NCBI GenBank assembly: GCA_937920725.1
Contig: CALEUW010000024.1
Span: 97,843-161,842, forward strand
Length of the DNA stretch: 64,000 bases
Reading direction: 5' to 3'
Source of the DNA: UMGS1601 sp900553335
GTDB taxonomy: Bacteria; Bacillota; Clostridia; Oscillospirales; Ruminococcaceae
Positions 28,344 through 37,951 of the stretch are shown piece after piece (within the stretch, counting starts at the first letter, position 1; each line of letters opens with the position of its first letter). The notes beneath the pieces were generated by a model. It worked only from the letters and a program-made list of their open reading frames with translations. It did not search any database and had not been told where the DNA came from. The translations under genes and the position numbers were made by a program.

Positions 28344-28941
28344 TAATTATCTCCTCAATTTTTATAAGAGCCTTTTTAGTATTAGTTTCAAGCTCTTTGA
28401 AACCTTCATTGTTATATATAATTATATCACAGTTCTCATGAAAAAAGTCGTCGTCTTTTTGGGAAGAAAATCTGAGAAAAATACTTTTTTCGGTTATTCC
28501 GTCACGAATTTTTACTCTCTCAAAACGCTTTTTTTCATCACTTAAAACTCCGATAATTATACCGCAGCGTTTATCCAGTCTGCTTTGAAATAACGTCGGT
28601 GCGTCAAGAATTACAAAGTTTTTATTGCAGGTATTTAAAATTTCCTCAATCTCTTTTGTTATGTATTTAAAAATTATTGAGTTTTGCAGTCTAAGTTTTT
28701 TCTCATCGGAGAATATTATATCAGCCATTTTATGACGGTCAAGATGCAGTCTTTCATCAAAACAGTCCGGAAAAAACTTGTTTAGTTCTTTATTGCATTT
28801 GCTGTTATCCGAAGTTACCTTACGGGCAAGCTCATCACAATCTATTACATATGCTCCGCAGTTTTTTAAAATGCCAGAAACTGTACTCTTTCCTGCTCCG
28901 CTTTGTCCTGTAAGTCCTACTATAAAAGGCACTTTATTCAC
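28315..28941 (-). CDS. coaE: Dephospho-CoA kinase
   Basis: Last step of coenzyme A synthesis. About 208 residues with Walker A GLTGQSGAGKST near the N-terminus and the CoaE segment CDELARKVTSD. Start is uncertain: GTG at 28941, TTG at 28944 and GTG at 28932 all lie near GAGG, within the tsaC stop region. Both neighbours overlap it. Confidence 0.9.
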   Translation of the reverse strand: MNKVPFIVGLTGQSGAGKSTVSGILKNCGAYVIDCDELARKVTSDNSKCNKELNKFFPDCFDERLHLDRHKMADIIFSDEKKLRLQNSIIFKYITKEIEEILNTCNKNFVILDAPTLFQSRLDKRCGIIIGVLSDEKKRFERVKIRDGITEKSIFLRFSSQKDDDFFHENCDIIIYNNEGFKELETNTKKALIKIEEIINGEKPKEKN

Positions 28942-29959
28942 CAACCTCTACAACATCAAAGGATGCCGCTCTTAAAATTCTGTTATAAACGGCAAGACCT
29001 ACACCGTCAGAACTCGGAACTCTTGCGAAAACAGTTTCTGCATGAAGCTCATCTAACTTTCTTAAAACAGAAAAAAGATTTTTCGCCTGATCAACTGAAG
29101 ATTTTCCGTAAAAAACAGCATTAATATTTTCAGGAATTCTATCTTTATCACCGTCAAAGCACATTAGATAAGTGCCGTCAGACACATTTTTCTCAGCAAA
29201 TTCTAAAAACTTATCAATAGAACCGTTTATCAAAATAACTCTTGCTTTTGGAGAATAATGCTTATATTTCATTCCAGGCGAAGCTGCTTTTTTTGTTATA
29301 TCAACTTCAGATAAAATACCTTCGTCTAAAATTACCTTGTCTGCCACTTCTAATAGATCGTCTTTGGTTACTGCACCCGGGCGAAGGATTCTAACACTTT
29401 CCTTTTCAAAAGAAATAACTGTAGATTCAACTCCTACCGCACATTCTCCCCCATCTAAAACAGCAGGAATTTTTCCGCACATATCTTCATAAACATGACG
29501 AGCACATGTAGGACTCGGCTTTCCCGAAATATTTGCAGACGGTGCAGCAATCGGTACACCGCAGGCCTTGATAAAGCTTTTTGCGACTTTATTTGCAGGC
29601 ATTCTTATGCCGACTGTGTCAAGTCCTCCGCTTGTAATAAGCGGAACTTTGTCAGACTTCGGCAAAACCATTGTAAGCGGTCCTCCCCAAAATCTATCCG
29701 CAAGCTTTTTGGCTGTATCGGGAACATAGCTTGCAAGCTCATAAAGCATATTGATATCTGCAATATGAACGATAAGCGGATTATCGGCCGGTCTGCCTTT
29801 TGCGGCAAAAACCTTTTCCACGGCACAATGATCATAGGCATTTGCCGCTAATCCGTAAACCGTTTCTGTTGGCATTCCTACTATTTCACCTTTATTTATC
29901 AGTGAAGCGCAATATTCTATATTTTCAGACGATGAGGACAATATTTTTGTATTAAACAT
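28934..29959 (-). CDS. tsaC: Threonylcarbamoyl-AMP synthase (Sua5/YrdC)
   Basis: Makes threonylcarbamoyl-AMP, the donor for the t6A modification of ANN-decoding tRNAs. The 341 residues contain the YrdC domain (GMPTETVYGLAANA, KGRPADNPL, PSANISGKPSPT) and a C-terminal Sua5 domain (from about 220), so it is the long form. ATG at 29959 follows GGAGAGGGG. It stands between prfA and coaE, a usual order. Confidence 0.94.
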   Translation of the reverse strand: MFNTKILSSSSENIEYCASLINKGEIVGMPTETVYGLAANAYDHCAVEKVFAAKGRPADNPLIVHIADINMLYELASYVPDTAKKLADRFWGGPLTMVLPKSDKVPLITSGGLDTVGIRMPANKVAKSFIKACGVPIAAPSANISGKPSPTCARHVYEDMCGKIPAVLDGGECAVGVESTVISFEKESVRILRPGAVTKDDLLEVADKVILDEGILSEVDITKKAASPGMKYKHYSPKARVILINGSIDKFLEFAEKNVSDGTYLMCFDGDKDRIPENINAVFYGKSSVDQAKNLFSVLRKLDELHAETVFARVPSSDGVGLAVYNRILRAASFDVVEVGE

Positions 29960-29972
29960 TTGCCCCTCTCCT

Positions 29973-31049
29973 TTAATCGTTTTGCATCGAAAGCTTTGCA
30001 GCCTGATCAGCTGTTGCAAGGGCATCTATTACCTCGTCTAAATTGCCGTTTAAAAACTGCTCTAATCTATAAATTGTAAGGCCGATTCTGTGATCGCTTA
30101 TTCTTCCCTCAGGAAAGTTATATGTCCTTATTCTCTCTGAACGGTCGCCGGTTCCGACCTGTGAACGGCGCTGTGCCGCAATCTCATTCTCTTGCGCTCT
30201 AAGCTGCTCCTCGTATAATCTTGAGCGAAGAATCTTCATAGCCCGTTCTTTGTTTTTAAACTGACTTCTTTCATCCTGACATTCCACCACAAGACCTGTA
30301 GGAAGATACGTTATTCTTACAGCTGACTCAGTTTTGTTTATGTGCTGCCCGCCTGCACCGCTCGCTCTGAAAACATCAATTTTAAGGTCGGTAGCTTCGT
30401 TAATCTCAAACTCTACCTCCTCAGCCTCCGGTAAAACAGCAACAGTAACTGTTGAGGTATGAACTCTTCCTTGCGACTCGGTTTCAGGAACACGCTGAAC
30501 TCTGTGAACTCCGCTTTCATATTTAAATCTAGAATATGCGCCATCTCCCTCAACACTGAAAGAGATTTCTTTATATCCGCCAAGCTCAGTTTCGTTGGCG
30601 TTCATAACTTCATGCTTCCAACCCTTTGAATCTGCATACATTGTATACATTCTGTAAAGTGAATTCGCAAAAAGCGACGCTTCTTCTCCGCCTGCGCCTC
30701 CTCGTATCTCAATAATGACGTTCTTTTCGTCATTAGGATCTTTAGGCAATAGCATTATTTTAAGTTCTTCTTCGCAGCTTGCAATTTCTTCCTTTGACTC
30801 TTCAAGCTGCATTTGAACCATTTCCTTAAAATCCTTTTCAAGTCCTCCTGCACTCAAAAGTTCAACTGCTTCATCGTTTGCTTCCTTTGCTTTTTTGTAC
30901 TCTCTGAACTTTTCGATGATAGGAGTCAGATTTTTATACTCTTTCATAAGTGACGCATACTGCTTATTGTCAGTTATGATTTCGGGATCGGTAAGCTTAA
31001 CATTTATATCCTCAAATTTTTCTTCAAGTTTTAAAAGTTTTTCAAACAT
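29973..31049 (-). CDS. prfA: Peptide chain release factor 1
   Basis: RF1 ends translation at UAA and UAG. The 358 residues carry the catalytic GGQ motif in SGAGGQHINKTESAV, the RGGAGGEEASLFA segment and a codon-recognition region where the PxT motif reads PET (RVPETESQGRVHTS). Length is normal. It is preceded by the DUF951 gene and followed by tsaC. Confidence 0.97.
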   Translation of the reverse strand: MFEKLLKLEEKFEDINVKLTDPEIITDNKQYASLMKEYKNLTPIIEKFREYKKAKEANDEAVELLSAGGLEKDFKEMVQMQLEESKEEIASCEEELKIMLLPKDPNDEKNVIIEIRGGAGGEEASLFANSLYRMYTMYADSKGWKHEVMNANETELGGYKEISFSVEGDGAYSRFKYESGVHRVQRVPETESQGRVHTSTVTVAVLPEAEEVEFEINEATDLKIDVFRASGAGGQHINKTESAVRITYLPTGLVVECQDERSQFKNKERAMKILRSRLYEEQLRAQENEIAAQRRSQVGTGDRSERIRTYNFPEGRISDHRIGLTIYRLEQFLNGNLDEVIDALATADQAAKLSMQND

Positions 31050-31064
31050 ATTATCTCTCCTCGA

Positions 31065-31247
31065 TCATTCATCTCTTAATATTTTTTTTATGTTTTTTTC
31101 CGCCTTTGCTCTCGGAATCATAAACTCCCTTCCGCACCCTGCACAGCGGAGCTTAAAATCCATTCCCGAACGCAAAACAATCATTTTATTATCACCGCAA
31201 GGGTGTTTTTTCTTCATAACAAGTATATCGCTCGGTCTTACATCCAT
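31065..31247 (-). CDS. DUF951 protein
   Basis: 60 residues starting MDVRPSDILVMKKKHPCG, with two cysteine pairs (HPCG, CAGCGREF) that likely bind zinc; the pattern fits DUF951. Function is unknown. ATG at 31247 is chosen because GGAGG stands 5 bases before it. It leads the prfA-tsaC-coaE unit. Confidence 0.88.
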   Translation of the reverse strand: MDVRPSDILVMKKKHPCGDNKMIVLRSGMDFKLRCAGCGREFMIPRAKAEKNIKKILRDE

Positions 31248-31278
31248 AATAGCCTCCAAAATATCACTAATCAATATT

Positions 31279-31284
31279 ATTATA
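31279..31284 (-). promoter_or_regulatory. Extended -10 promoter of DUF951-prfA unit
   Basis: Perfect TATAAT with TG one base upstream (TGTTATAAT on the minus strand). The -35 region (TTGCGT) is weak, consistent with an extended -10 promoter. Confidence 0.65.
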
Positions 31285-31403
31285 ACACATTTTTATCCAA
31301 AACGCAAATTTTTTGTTAGTCTTCAGATTTTTAAAACCGTCATATTGGAAGCGGTTTATGAATATAGTAAAAAAGAGAACAAAAACGCTTTTAGGAGGAC
31401 AAA

Positions 31404-32321
31404 ATGAACAAATACTATCCTGAGGGAAAACTTATATCACAAATATCAAATAGTCAGGCAGTTCACAGCATTCAAAGCTTATATGATGCAAAGGAAAAAG
31501 GCATGATTCTCGAAGCAAAAGCAGTTATGTGTGATACAGATCATAACCTTTTGGTGAATCTTCCCTGCTGTAAGGGCATTATTCCAAGATTCGAGGGAGC
31601 GGTAGGCATTGATGATGGCACGACAAGGGATATTGCGCTTTTATCAAAAGTAAACAAACCTGTCTGCTTTAAGGTTTTGTCTATCGAAGATAACGGCGGA
31701 GAAAAGACGGCAATTCTCTCACGACGAGAGGCTCAGATTGAAGCGTATGAGAATTATATCGCGAATTTACAGCCCGGAGATATAATTCCGGCAAAGGTAA
31801 CACATCTTGAACAGTTTGGCTGTTTTGTAGACATCTGCTGCGGCATAGCGTCTTTAATTCCAATCGATGCTATATCGGTATCAAGAATTTCACATCCAAA
31901 AGACAGGTTTTACAACGGTCAGGATTTAAATGCTATAGTTAAATCAATTGACGGCGACAGAATTTTTCTTTCGCATAAAGAGCTTTTGGGAACATGGGAG
32001 CAAAACGCAAGTCTTTTTAAACCCGGTCAGACAGTAGGAGGAACTGTAAGATCAATCGAAAGCTACGGAATTTTTATTGAACTTCGGCCCAATCTCGCCG
32101 GACTTGCAGAAAACAGAGAAGATGTTTTTGTAGGTCAGAAAACCTCTGTATACATCAAATCTATAATTCCGGAAAAAATGAAAGTAAAGCTTATAATAGT
32201 TGATGTTTTTGACGATGAGGAAACAGATAGGTCTTTTGAATACTACATAAAATCAGGAAACATGACTCATTGGGAATACTCGACAGCGGAATCGGAAAGA
32301 AAAATAATATCGGTATTTTAA
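31404..32321 (+). CDS. S1 RNA-binding domain protein (RpsA-like)
   Basis: 305 residues with two clear S1 domains: about 120-195 (GDIIPAKVTHLEQFGCFVDICCGIASLI) and 205-270 (GQTVGGTVRSIESYGIFIELRPNLAGL). A degenerate one lies at the N-terminus. Such short S1 proteins in Clostridia resemble ribosomal protein S1 but may be general RNA binders. The start follows AGGAGG. The gene stands alone, convergent with rarA. Confidence 0.85.
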   Translation: MNKYYPEGKLISQISNSQAVHSIQSLYDAKEKGMILEAKAVMCDTDHNLLVNLPCCKGIIPRFEGAVGIDDGTTRDIALLSKVNKPVCFKVLSIEDNGGEKTAILSRREAQIEAYENYIANLQPGDIIPAKVTHLEQFGCFVDICCGIASLIPIDAISVSRISHPKDRFYNGQDLNAIVKSIDGDRIFLSHKELLGTWEQNASLFKPGQTVGGTVRSIESYGIFIELRPNLAGLAENREDVFVGQKTSVYIKSIIPEKMKVKLIIVDVFDDEETDRSFEYYIKSGNMTHWEYSTAESERKIISVF

Positions 32322-32350
32322 AAAGAGCGGACACATTTGTCCGCTCTTTT
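32321..32350. terminator. Bidirectional terminator
   Basis: AAAAGAGCGGAC and GTCCGCTCTTTT form a 12-base perfect stem with T/A runs at both ends, between the convergent S1 gene and rarA. Confidence 0.92.
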
Positions 32351-32358
32351 GGTGTTCT

Positions 32359-33624
32359 TTATTTCTTTCTTATCATTTTTCGGTATTCAAAAGCTGTTCT
32401 CTCCTGCTTGTTATCACCAAACTCATAATAAACTCTGTCCTTAATATTATCAGGCAAATACTGCTGACTTACCCAGTGGTTTTTATAATCATGAGGATAA
32501 AGATAATGCTGACCTTTAACTTTTGCATCCGCTCCATCAAAGTGCTTATTTTGAAGTTGTCTTGGAATGCTTCCCAAAAGTCCTGCTTTTACATCAGCTA
32601 AAGCTGCATCTATTGCCATTTCTGCACTGTTTGATTTCGGAGCAGTACAAAGTAAGATTATCGCTTCGGCTAATGGAATTCGAGCCTCCGGCAAGCCTAG
32701 CTGCAAAGCGGAATCTACTGCCGATTTTGCTACAACAATCCCCAACGGATAAGCAAGTCCTATATCCTCGGCAGCAATTACAAGAAGCCTTCGGCAAAGT
32801 GAAGGCAAATCCCCCGCCTCCATAAGTCTTGCAGCATAGTGAAGCGCTGCGTTCTCATCGCTTCCTCTGACAGATTTTTGAAAAGCGGAAAGAATATCAT
32901 AATGCTCATCCCCAGACTTATCATACCTCATGCTGCTTTTTTGCGTTAAAAGATGTGCACTTTCAAGCGAAACTCTTAGTTTGTCTTCAGATTTATCAGC
33001 AGACAAAAAGCATAACTCAACTGTGTTAAGAGATTTTCTTACATCTCCGCCGCAGCCCTTTGCAATATGCTCAACAACGCCCTTATCAAGCGATAGCCGA
33101 ACCTTATTCTCATCAGCTAATATCTGAAACGCTCTCTTTACTGCGACAACGGTATCCTCCCAAGAAACAGGCTTAAACTCAAAAACAGTCGATCGGCTTA
33201 TAATCGCACCGAAAACGTAAAAATACGGATTTTCGGTTGTTGACGCAATAAGAGTTATCTTTCCGTTTTCAATATATTCTAAAAGAGATTGCTGTTGTTT
33301 TTTATTTAAATACTGAATCTCATCAAGATAGAGTAAAATTCCGTTGTATCCTTCAAACGTATCAGTTGACGCAATAATCTCCTTGATGTCCGAAATAGAC
33401 GCACTCGTTCCGTTAAGCTTATACATTTTTAAATTTGTGTTTTCTGATATTATTCTCGCAACTGTTGTTTTTCCCGTTCCCGAAGGACCGTAAAAAATCA
33501 TGTTAGGAATTTTACCGCTCTCTATTATTTTTCTTAACGGTTTATCCTTATTAAGCAAATGAGCCTGACCGACAACATCGTCAAGCTTATTTGGTCTGAT
33601 TCTGTCTGCCAAAGGCTTGTTCAC
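32359..33624 (-). CDS. rarA: Replication-associated recombination protein RarA (MgsA)
   Basis: Clamp-loader-like AAA+ ATPase acting at stalled replication forks. The 421 residues contain Walker A GPSGTGKTTVAR, Walker B LYLDEIQYLNK, and the C-terminal tetramerisation domain with LCTAPKSNSAEMAID and HYLYPHDY. Length is normal. glyA ends 28 bases before its start. Confidence 0.95.
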   Translation of the reverse strand: MNKPLADRIRPNKLDDVVGQAHLLNKDKPLRKIIESGKIPNMIFYGPSGTGKTTVARIISENTNLKMYKLNGTSASISDIKEIIASTDTFEGYNGILLYLDEIQYLNKKQQQSLLEYIENGKITLIASTTENPYFYVFGAIISRSTVFEFKPVSWEDTVVAVKRAFQILADENKVRLSLDKGVVEHIAKGCGGDVRKSLNTVELCFLSADKSEDKLRVSLESAHLLTQKSSMRYDKSGDEHYDILSAFQKSVRGSDENAALHYAARLMEAGDLPSLCRRLLVIAAEDIGLAYPLGIVVAKSAVDSALQLGLPEARIPLAEAIILLCTAPKSNSAEMAIDAALADVKAGLLGSIPRQLQNKHFDGADAKVKGQHYLYPHDYKNHWVSQQYLPDNIKDRVYYEFGDNKQERTAFEYRKMIRKK

Positions 33625-33652
33625 ATCGGCTCAGGCTCCTTTAAATTCAAAT

Positions 33653-34897
33653 TTAGTAAAGAGGATACTTTTCACAAAGAGAAGATACCTTTTCTCTTAT
33701 TTCATCAGCTTTGGCATCAAAATCTGTTGCTGTCAGATAAATGCATTCTGCAATTACTTCCATATCATCCTCGTTAAGTCCTCGTGTAGTTACAGCAGGT
33801 GTTCCTATTCTTATGCCGCTTGTAATAAACGGACTCTGAGGATCGTTTGGAATGGCATTCTTGTTTACTGTGATATATACCTCATCTAGTCTATGCTCAA
33901 GCTCTTTTCCTGTAATTCCGAAAGGTTGAAGATCAACAAGCATAAGATGATTGTCTGTTCCACCTGATACAAGTCTAAAGCCTCTCTTTACAAGTCCTTC
34001 AGCAAGAGCTTTAGCATTTAACACAACTTGATGCTGATAGTCCTTAAACTCAGGCTTTAATGCTTCTCCGAAGCAAACTGCTTTAGCAGCAATAACGTGT
34101 TCAAGCGGTCCGCCTTGTGTTCCGGGGAAAATCGCCTTATTGATCTTTTTAATAAGCTCTTCATCGTTTGTTAAAATGAGTCCTCCACGAGGTCCTCTTA
34201 AAGTCTTGTGAGTTGTAGTTGTAACAACATCCGCAATTCCAACAGGTGTTGGATGCTCTCCTGCTGCTACAAGGCCTGCAATATGAGCCATATCTACCAT
34301 AAAATATGCTCCGACTTTCTTTGCAATCTCAGAAATTCTTGAAAAATCTATAATTCTCGGATATGCTGAAGCGCCTGCAACTATAAGCTTAGGCTTGCAT
34401 TCAAGTGCCTTTCTCTCAACTTCATCATAATCTATTCTCTCATCATCACCAAGCTCATAAGACACAAAATTAAAGTATTTTCCCGAAATATTTACAGGAC
34501 TTCCGTGTGTAAGATGTCCTCCGTGTGCAAGGCTCATTCCCATAATAGTATCTCCGGGGTTTACAAGCGCAAAATAAACCGCTGTGTTTGCCTGAGCTCC
34601 GGAGTGAGGCTGAACGTTAGCATACTTTGCACCGAAAAGCTTGCAAGCACGGTCAATAGCTATGTTTTCAACAACGTCAACACACTCGCATCCGCCATAG
34701 TAGCGCTTTGCAGGATATCCCTCGGCATATTTATTTGTCAAAACACTTCCCATTGCTGCCATAACAGCACCCGATACGATATTCTCACTCGCAATAAGCT
34801 CAAGATTTCTGCGCTGTCTTTTAAGCTCTGCATCCATTGCTTCGCCGACTTCTCTGTCAAACTTTGTTACATAACCAATTGTATCCATCATTTCCAT
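33653..34897 (-). CDS. glyA: Serine hydroxymethyltransferase
   Basis: PLP enzyme that converts serine and tetrahydrofolate to glycine and methylene-tetrahydrofolate. The 414 residues contain the PLP-lysine segment TTTTHKTLRGPRGG and AHIAGLVAAG. ATG at 34897 follows GGAGG; the frame extends eight codons upstream without a ribosome site. It makes the folate cofactor used by TrmFO in this window. Confidence 0.97.
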   Translation of the reverse strand: MEMMDTIGYVTKFDREVGEAMDAELKRQRRNLELIASENIVSGAVMAAMGSVLTNKYAEGYPAKRYYGGCECVDVVENIAIDRACKLFGAKYANVQPHSGAQANTAVYFALVNPGDTIMGMSLAHGGHLTHGSPVNISGKYFNFVSYELGDDERIDYDEVERKALECKPKLIVAGASAYPRIIDFSRISEIAKKVGAYFMVDMAHIAGLVAAGEHPTPVGIADVVTTTTHKTLRGPRGGLILTNDEELIKKINKAIFPGTQGGPLEHVIAAKAVCFGEALKPEFKDYQHQVVLNAKALAEGLVKRGFRLVSGGTDNHLMLVDLQPFGITGKELEHRLDEVYITVNKNAIPNDPQSPFITSGIRIGTPAVTTRGLNEDDMEVIAECIYLTATDFDAKADEIREKVSSLCEKYPLY

Positions 34898-34930
34898 AAA
34901 ATATCGTCCTCCGTTATTCAAGATATAGTA

Positions 34931-34959
34931 ATTATACTATACTTTGTTTATTTTTGCAA
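34931..34959 (-). promoter_or_regulatory. Promoter of glyA
   Basis: TTGCAA (34959-34954), a 17-base spacer and TATAAT (34936-34931) lie about 34 bases before the start codon. Confidence 0.75.
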
Positions 34960-34969
34960 GTATAAAAAA

Positions 34970-35225
34970 GGATAAGCAAATCGCCTATCCTTTAGTCTGT
35001 AGAAAAAGCACACTTTTAAAATATTGTCGCGTAGGCGGACATGTGCGACGCAGCGACACCTTAAGAGGAAATCGGCGGTATGAGCCGATTTTCGACGAAA
35101 AGGGGTATCCTAGGGGAAAAACGCAGAACGAGGCAAGCGAAGCTGTCGAAGTGAGTGTGTTTGTCCCATGGGAAGCGTTGTCGACTTTGTCGACACGCTC
35201 ACGGATAAGCAAATCGCCTATCCTT
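34970..35225. repeat. Structured intergenic element between 23-bp direct repeats
   Basis: No convincing gene lies in this 345-base gap. Identical 23-base repeats (34970-34992, 35203-35225), each able to fold with AGGATA/TATCCT arms, flank about 210 bases that look richer in G and C than the neighbours. Inside are hairpins at 35026-35049, 35069-35091 (eight-base stem AAATCGGC/GCCGATTT) and 35174-35199 (TGTCGAC/GTCGACA). Both strands are open for 75-99 codons, but without ribosome sites. It could be a dispersed repeat, a small RNA or doubled terminators. Confidence 0.55.
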
Positions 35226-35242
35226 AAAACTATTCTATAATT

Positions 35243-35650
35243 TTAATTACTTAGAGTAAATATATCTCCTACAGCAAAAATATCGCTGTCCTGCCAAAAC
35301 CCGTTATTTATAATGAGCTTCAAATTCTTATCATCAACAACTTGAAGAACATAACTAGGAATAATACTTTTATAAGATGAATCAGGATAGCAATAAATCA
35401 TTCCGTCATGTATTTTGTATGTACCGGAGTCGGCCATATTCATAGCTATTGAACCAGAACATTGAAAATTATTACCATCTTCATAAAAATAAAAATACGG
35501 TGCATAACCCTCGCTGCTGGTTGTGTAAGAATTCGCATCAGTAGAAGTTCTTATATAATCGCCTTTAATAACAGCAGGTCCGTCATTTACACAGCCGCAG
35601 CAAATAAATGCTGAAATCACAACAACTAAAAAAATGAGTACTTTCTTCAT
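35243..35650 (-). CDS. Putative lipoprotein, unknown function
   Basis: 135 residues with an N-terminal signal peptide and lipobox-like end (ISAFICCGC), so probably an exported lipoprotein. The mature part (GDYIRTSTDANSY..SGTYKIHDGMIYCYPDS) looks like a small beta-rich domain. No family recognised. It is a single gene next to the structured repeat element. Confidence 0.6.
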   Translation of the reverse strand: MKKVLIFLVVVISAFICCGCVNDGPAVIKGDYIRTSTDANSYTTSSEGYAPYFYFYEDGNNFQCSGSIAMNMADSGTYKIHDGMIYCYPDSSYKSIIPSYVLQVVDDKNLKLIINNGFWQDSDIFAVGDIFTLSN

Positions 35651-35843
35651 AATTATCCCCCTGTATTTTTATTATGTTGCACTTTAATATAAATAAAAAT
35701 AATTGTGTTTTTAATAAGTAACTAAGCTTTAATTTTAATTGCTGATTTAATTTTAACATATGCAATTACCATTGTCAATTATATGTTCTAGTTGTTGACA
35801 ATTAATACAAGCAGTTTTATAATAAATAGGAGGAGTGAAAAAT

Positions 35844-36335
35844 ATGGAAACAAAGCTTGTAAAAACAGATGATGAAATTAAAGGACTAGTATCTCTTGCT
35901 GATGAGATATGGCATGAGGCTTTTTCTTCGCTTTTATCTCAATCGCAAATTGAATATATGCTTGATAAATTCTTAAGTATAAATGCAATTAAAGATTCTG
36001 TAAAAATCGGATATGAGTATTATTTTCTCTGCGACAAAGATAAGGTAATAGGTTTTACAGCAATCTGTCCAAAAGAGGACAACACACTTTTTCTTTCAAA
36101 GCTATACATAAAAAAAGAATACAGAGGAAAAGGCTATTTAAAAGGTTCATTTGACTTTTTAAAATCTTATGCTAAGAGCAATCACTTTAAAAGCATCTGG
36201 CTTACAGTAAACAAACACAATGACAGAGCAATTGCTGCATACAGAAAAATGGGAATGGATATAATAAGAAGCGAAGTTACAGATATAGGAAACGGATTTT
36301 CAATGGACGATTATGTTTTCTCACTAAGCGTTTAA
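35844..36335 (+). CDS. GNAT family N-acetyltransferase
   Basis: 163 residues with the acetyl-CoA-binding motif YIKKEYRGKGYLKGSFDFL and the following VNKHNDRAIAAYRKMGM, typical of GNAT enzymes. The substrate is unknown. ATG at 35844 is chosen because AGGAGGAG stands about 7 bases before it; a GTG three codons upstream overlaps that site. Confidence 0.85.
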   Translation: METKLVKTDDEIKGLVSLADEIWHEAFSSLLSQSQIEYMLDKFLSINAIKDSVKIGYEYYFLCDKDKVIGFTAICPKEDNTLFLSKLYIKKEYRGKGYLKGSFDFLKSYAKSNHFKSIWLTVNKHNDRAIAAYRKMGMDIIRSEVTDIGNGFSMDDYVFSLSV

Positions 36336-36358
36336 TAATGTAAAGCCTTATATTTTTA

Positions 36359-36387
36359 TTGACGGAGCTGTAAATTTATGATACTAT
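36359..36387 (+). promoter_or_regulatory. Promoter of pyk
   Basis: TTGACG (36359-36364), a 17-base spacer and TACTAT (36382-36387). The leader of about 70 bases can form a TACAGA/TCTGTA stem (36404-36439) before the ribosome site AAGGAG. Confidence 0.8.
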
Positions 36388-36464
36388 CTAGTAAGAAACA
36401 ACCTACAGAGATTTCACGTTTCACCTTGAAGCATCTGTAAAAACACAAAAAGGAGCAACAGTAA

Positions 36465-37892
36465 ATGAGAAAAACTAAAATTGTTTGTACAATCGGTCCT
36501 GCAACTGACAATGATCAGATTATTAAAGACCTTATGTTGAACGGAATGAACGTTGCCAGATTTAATTTTTCGCATGGCGATTACGAAACTCATGAAAAAA
36601 GATTTAATCAAATTGTCAGAATCAGAGAAGAACTTAATCTTCCGATTGCTACAATGCTTGATACTAAAGGTCCTGAAATAAGACTCAGAAAATTTGAAAA
36701 CGGCAGCGTCCAAATTCACGATGGCGATACATTTATTCTTACAACAGAAGATGTAATGGGTACTAAAGAAAGAGGCTCTATTACTTTTGCAAGACTACCC
36801 GAAGATGTAAAAATCGGTTCGGCAATTTTGATCAACGACGGCGTAATAGAGCTTAAGGTCACAAAGATTGACGGAACGGAAATCGTTTGTGAAGTAGTTC
36901 ACGGCGGAGTCGTTTCAAACAACAAAGGAATAAATGTTCCCGGCGTTAGGCTTTCTATGCCTTATATAAGCGATCGTGATATGCTCGACTTGCAGTTTGG
37001 TGCAAAAATGGGATACGATTTTATTGCAGCTTCATTTGTACGAAGCGGTGCAGACGTATCTTATCTGAGAAACTTTACTCAGTCACTTGGCTGGACAACG
37101 CCTAAAATTATTGCGAAAATTGAGAATATGGACGGTGTAGCAAATATAGATGAGATTTTAGAGGCTGCGGACGGAATCATGGTCGCTAGAGGCGATATGG
37201 GAGTTGAAATCCCGTTTGAGCAGATTCCTGCAATCCAAAAGGAGCTTATAAGCAAAGCGTATAATGCAGGGAAGCAGGTTATCACTGCAACCCAGATGCT
37301 CGAATCAATGATACACAATCCTCGTCCGACAAGAGCTGAAATCACCGACGTTGCAAATGCTATATATGACGGAACTTCGGCAATTATGCTGAGCGGAGAA
37401 ACCGCTGCGGGAGATTTTCCTGTAGAAGCAGTAAAAACAATGGCTCTTATAGCTGAAACAACTGAAAAAGATATTGACTACTCGCACGACTTTTCAATAA
37501 AAACATACAATACAAATCTAAGCATTACAAATGCTATTTCACACGCAACTGTTACTACGGCGCATGACCTTAACGCAGGAGCAATAATTGCTCTTACCAA
37601 GGGAGGAAGCACAGCAAGAATGGTTTCAAAATACCGTCCTGACTGTCCTATTATTGGTCTTACAACAAGTCCTATTGCCTGTCGGCAACTTAATATGTCC
37701 TGGGGCATATATCCCGGTATCGTTGAAGAAATGTATAATACAGATGAGCTGATAGAGCACGCAATAGCAACAGCTTTAAAGCTTGGTTATGTTACAGACG
37801 GTGACATTGCTGTTATAACAGGCGGTGTTCCGCTTGGTGTTGCCGGAACAACAAATCTGCTGAAGGTGCAAAAAGTAAAAACACAAGAATAG
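36465..37892 (+). CDS. pyk: Pyruvate kinase
   Basis: Last step of glycolysis: phosphoenolpyruvate and ADP to pyruvate and ATP. The 475 residues include the N-terminal KIVCTIGPATDN, MLDTKGPEIR, the catalytic MVARGDMGVEIP and the C-terminal allosteric domain. The extra C-terminal PEP-utiliser-like domain of Bacillus Pyk is absent. It is a single-gene unit. Confidence 0.97.
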   Translation: MRKTKIVCTIGPATDNDQIIKDLMLNGMNVARFNFSHGDYETHEKRFNQIVRIREELNLPIATMLDTKGPEIRLRKFENGSVQIHDGDTFILTTEDVMGTKERGSITFARLPEDVKIGSAILINDGVIELKVTKIDGTEIVCEVVHGGVVSNNKGINVPGVRLSMPYISDRDMLDLQFGAKMGYDFIAASFVRSGADVSYLRNFTQSLGWTTPKIIAKIENMDGVANIDEILEAADGIMVARGDMGVEIPFEQIPAIQKELISKAYNAGKQVITATQMLESMIHNPRPTRAEITDVANAIYDGTSAIMLSGETAAGDFPVEAVKTMALIAETTEKDIDYSHDFSIKTYNTNLSITNAISHATVTTAHDLNAGAIIALTKGGSTARMVSKYRPDCPIIGLTTSPIACRQLNMSWGIYPGIVEEMYNTDELIEHAIATALKLGYVTDGDIAVITGGVPLGVAGTTNLLKVQKVKTQE

Positions 37893-37910
37893 TATTTAAC
37901 AGCATAAATT

Positions 37911-37950
37911 AATCCCTGAATGTTAGCTTTCGACTACACTCAGGGATTTT
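37911..37950 (+). terminator. Terminator after pyk
   Basis: AATCCCTGA and TCAGGGATT stem followed by TTATTATTTATT on the plus strand. On the other strand the T-run is weaker, but it may also serve the convergent atp operon. Confidence 0.85.
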
Positions 37951-37951
37951 A

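Noticed and set aside
34944..35240. Open frames of 99 (plus) and 75 (minus) codons
   Set aside because: They lie inside the hairpin-rich repeat element, lack ribosome sites and read through its direct repeats.
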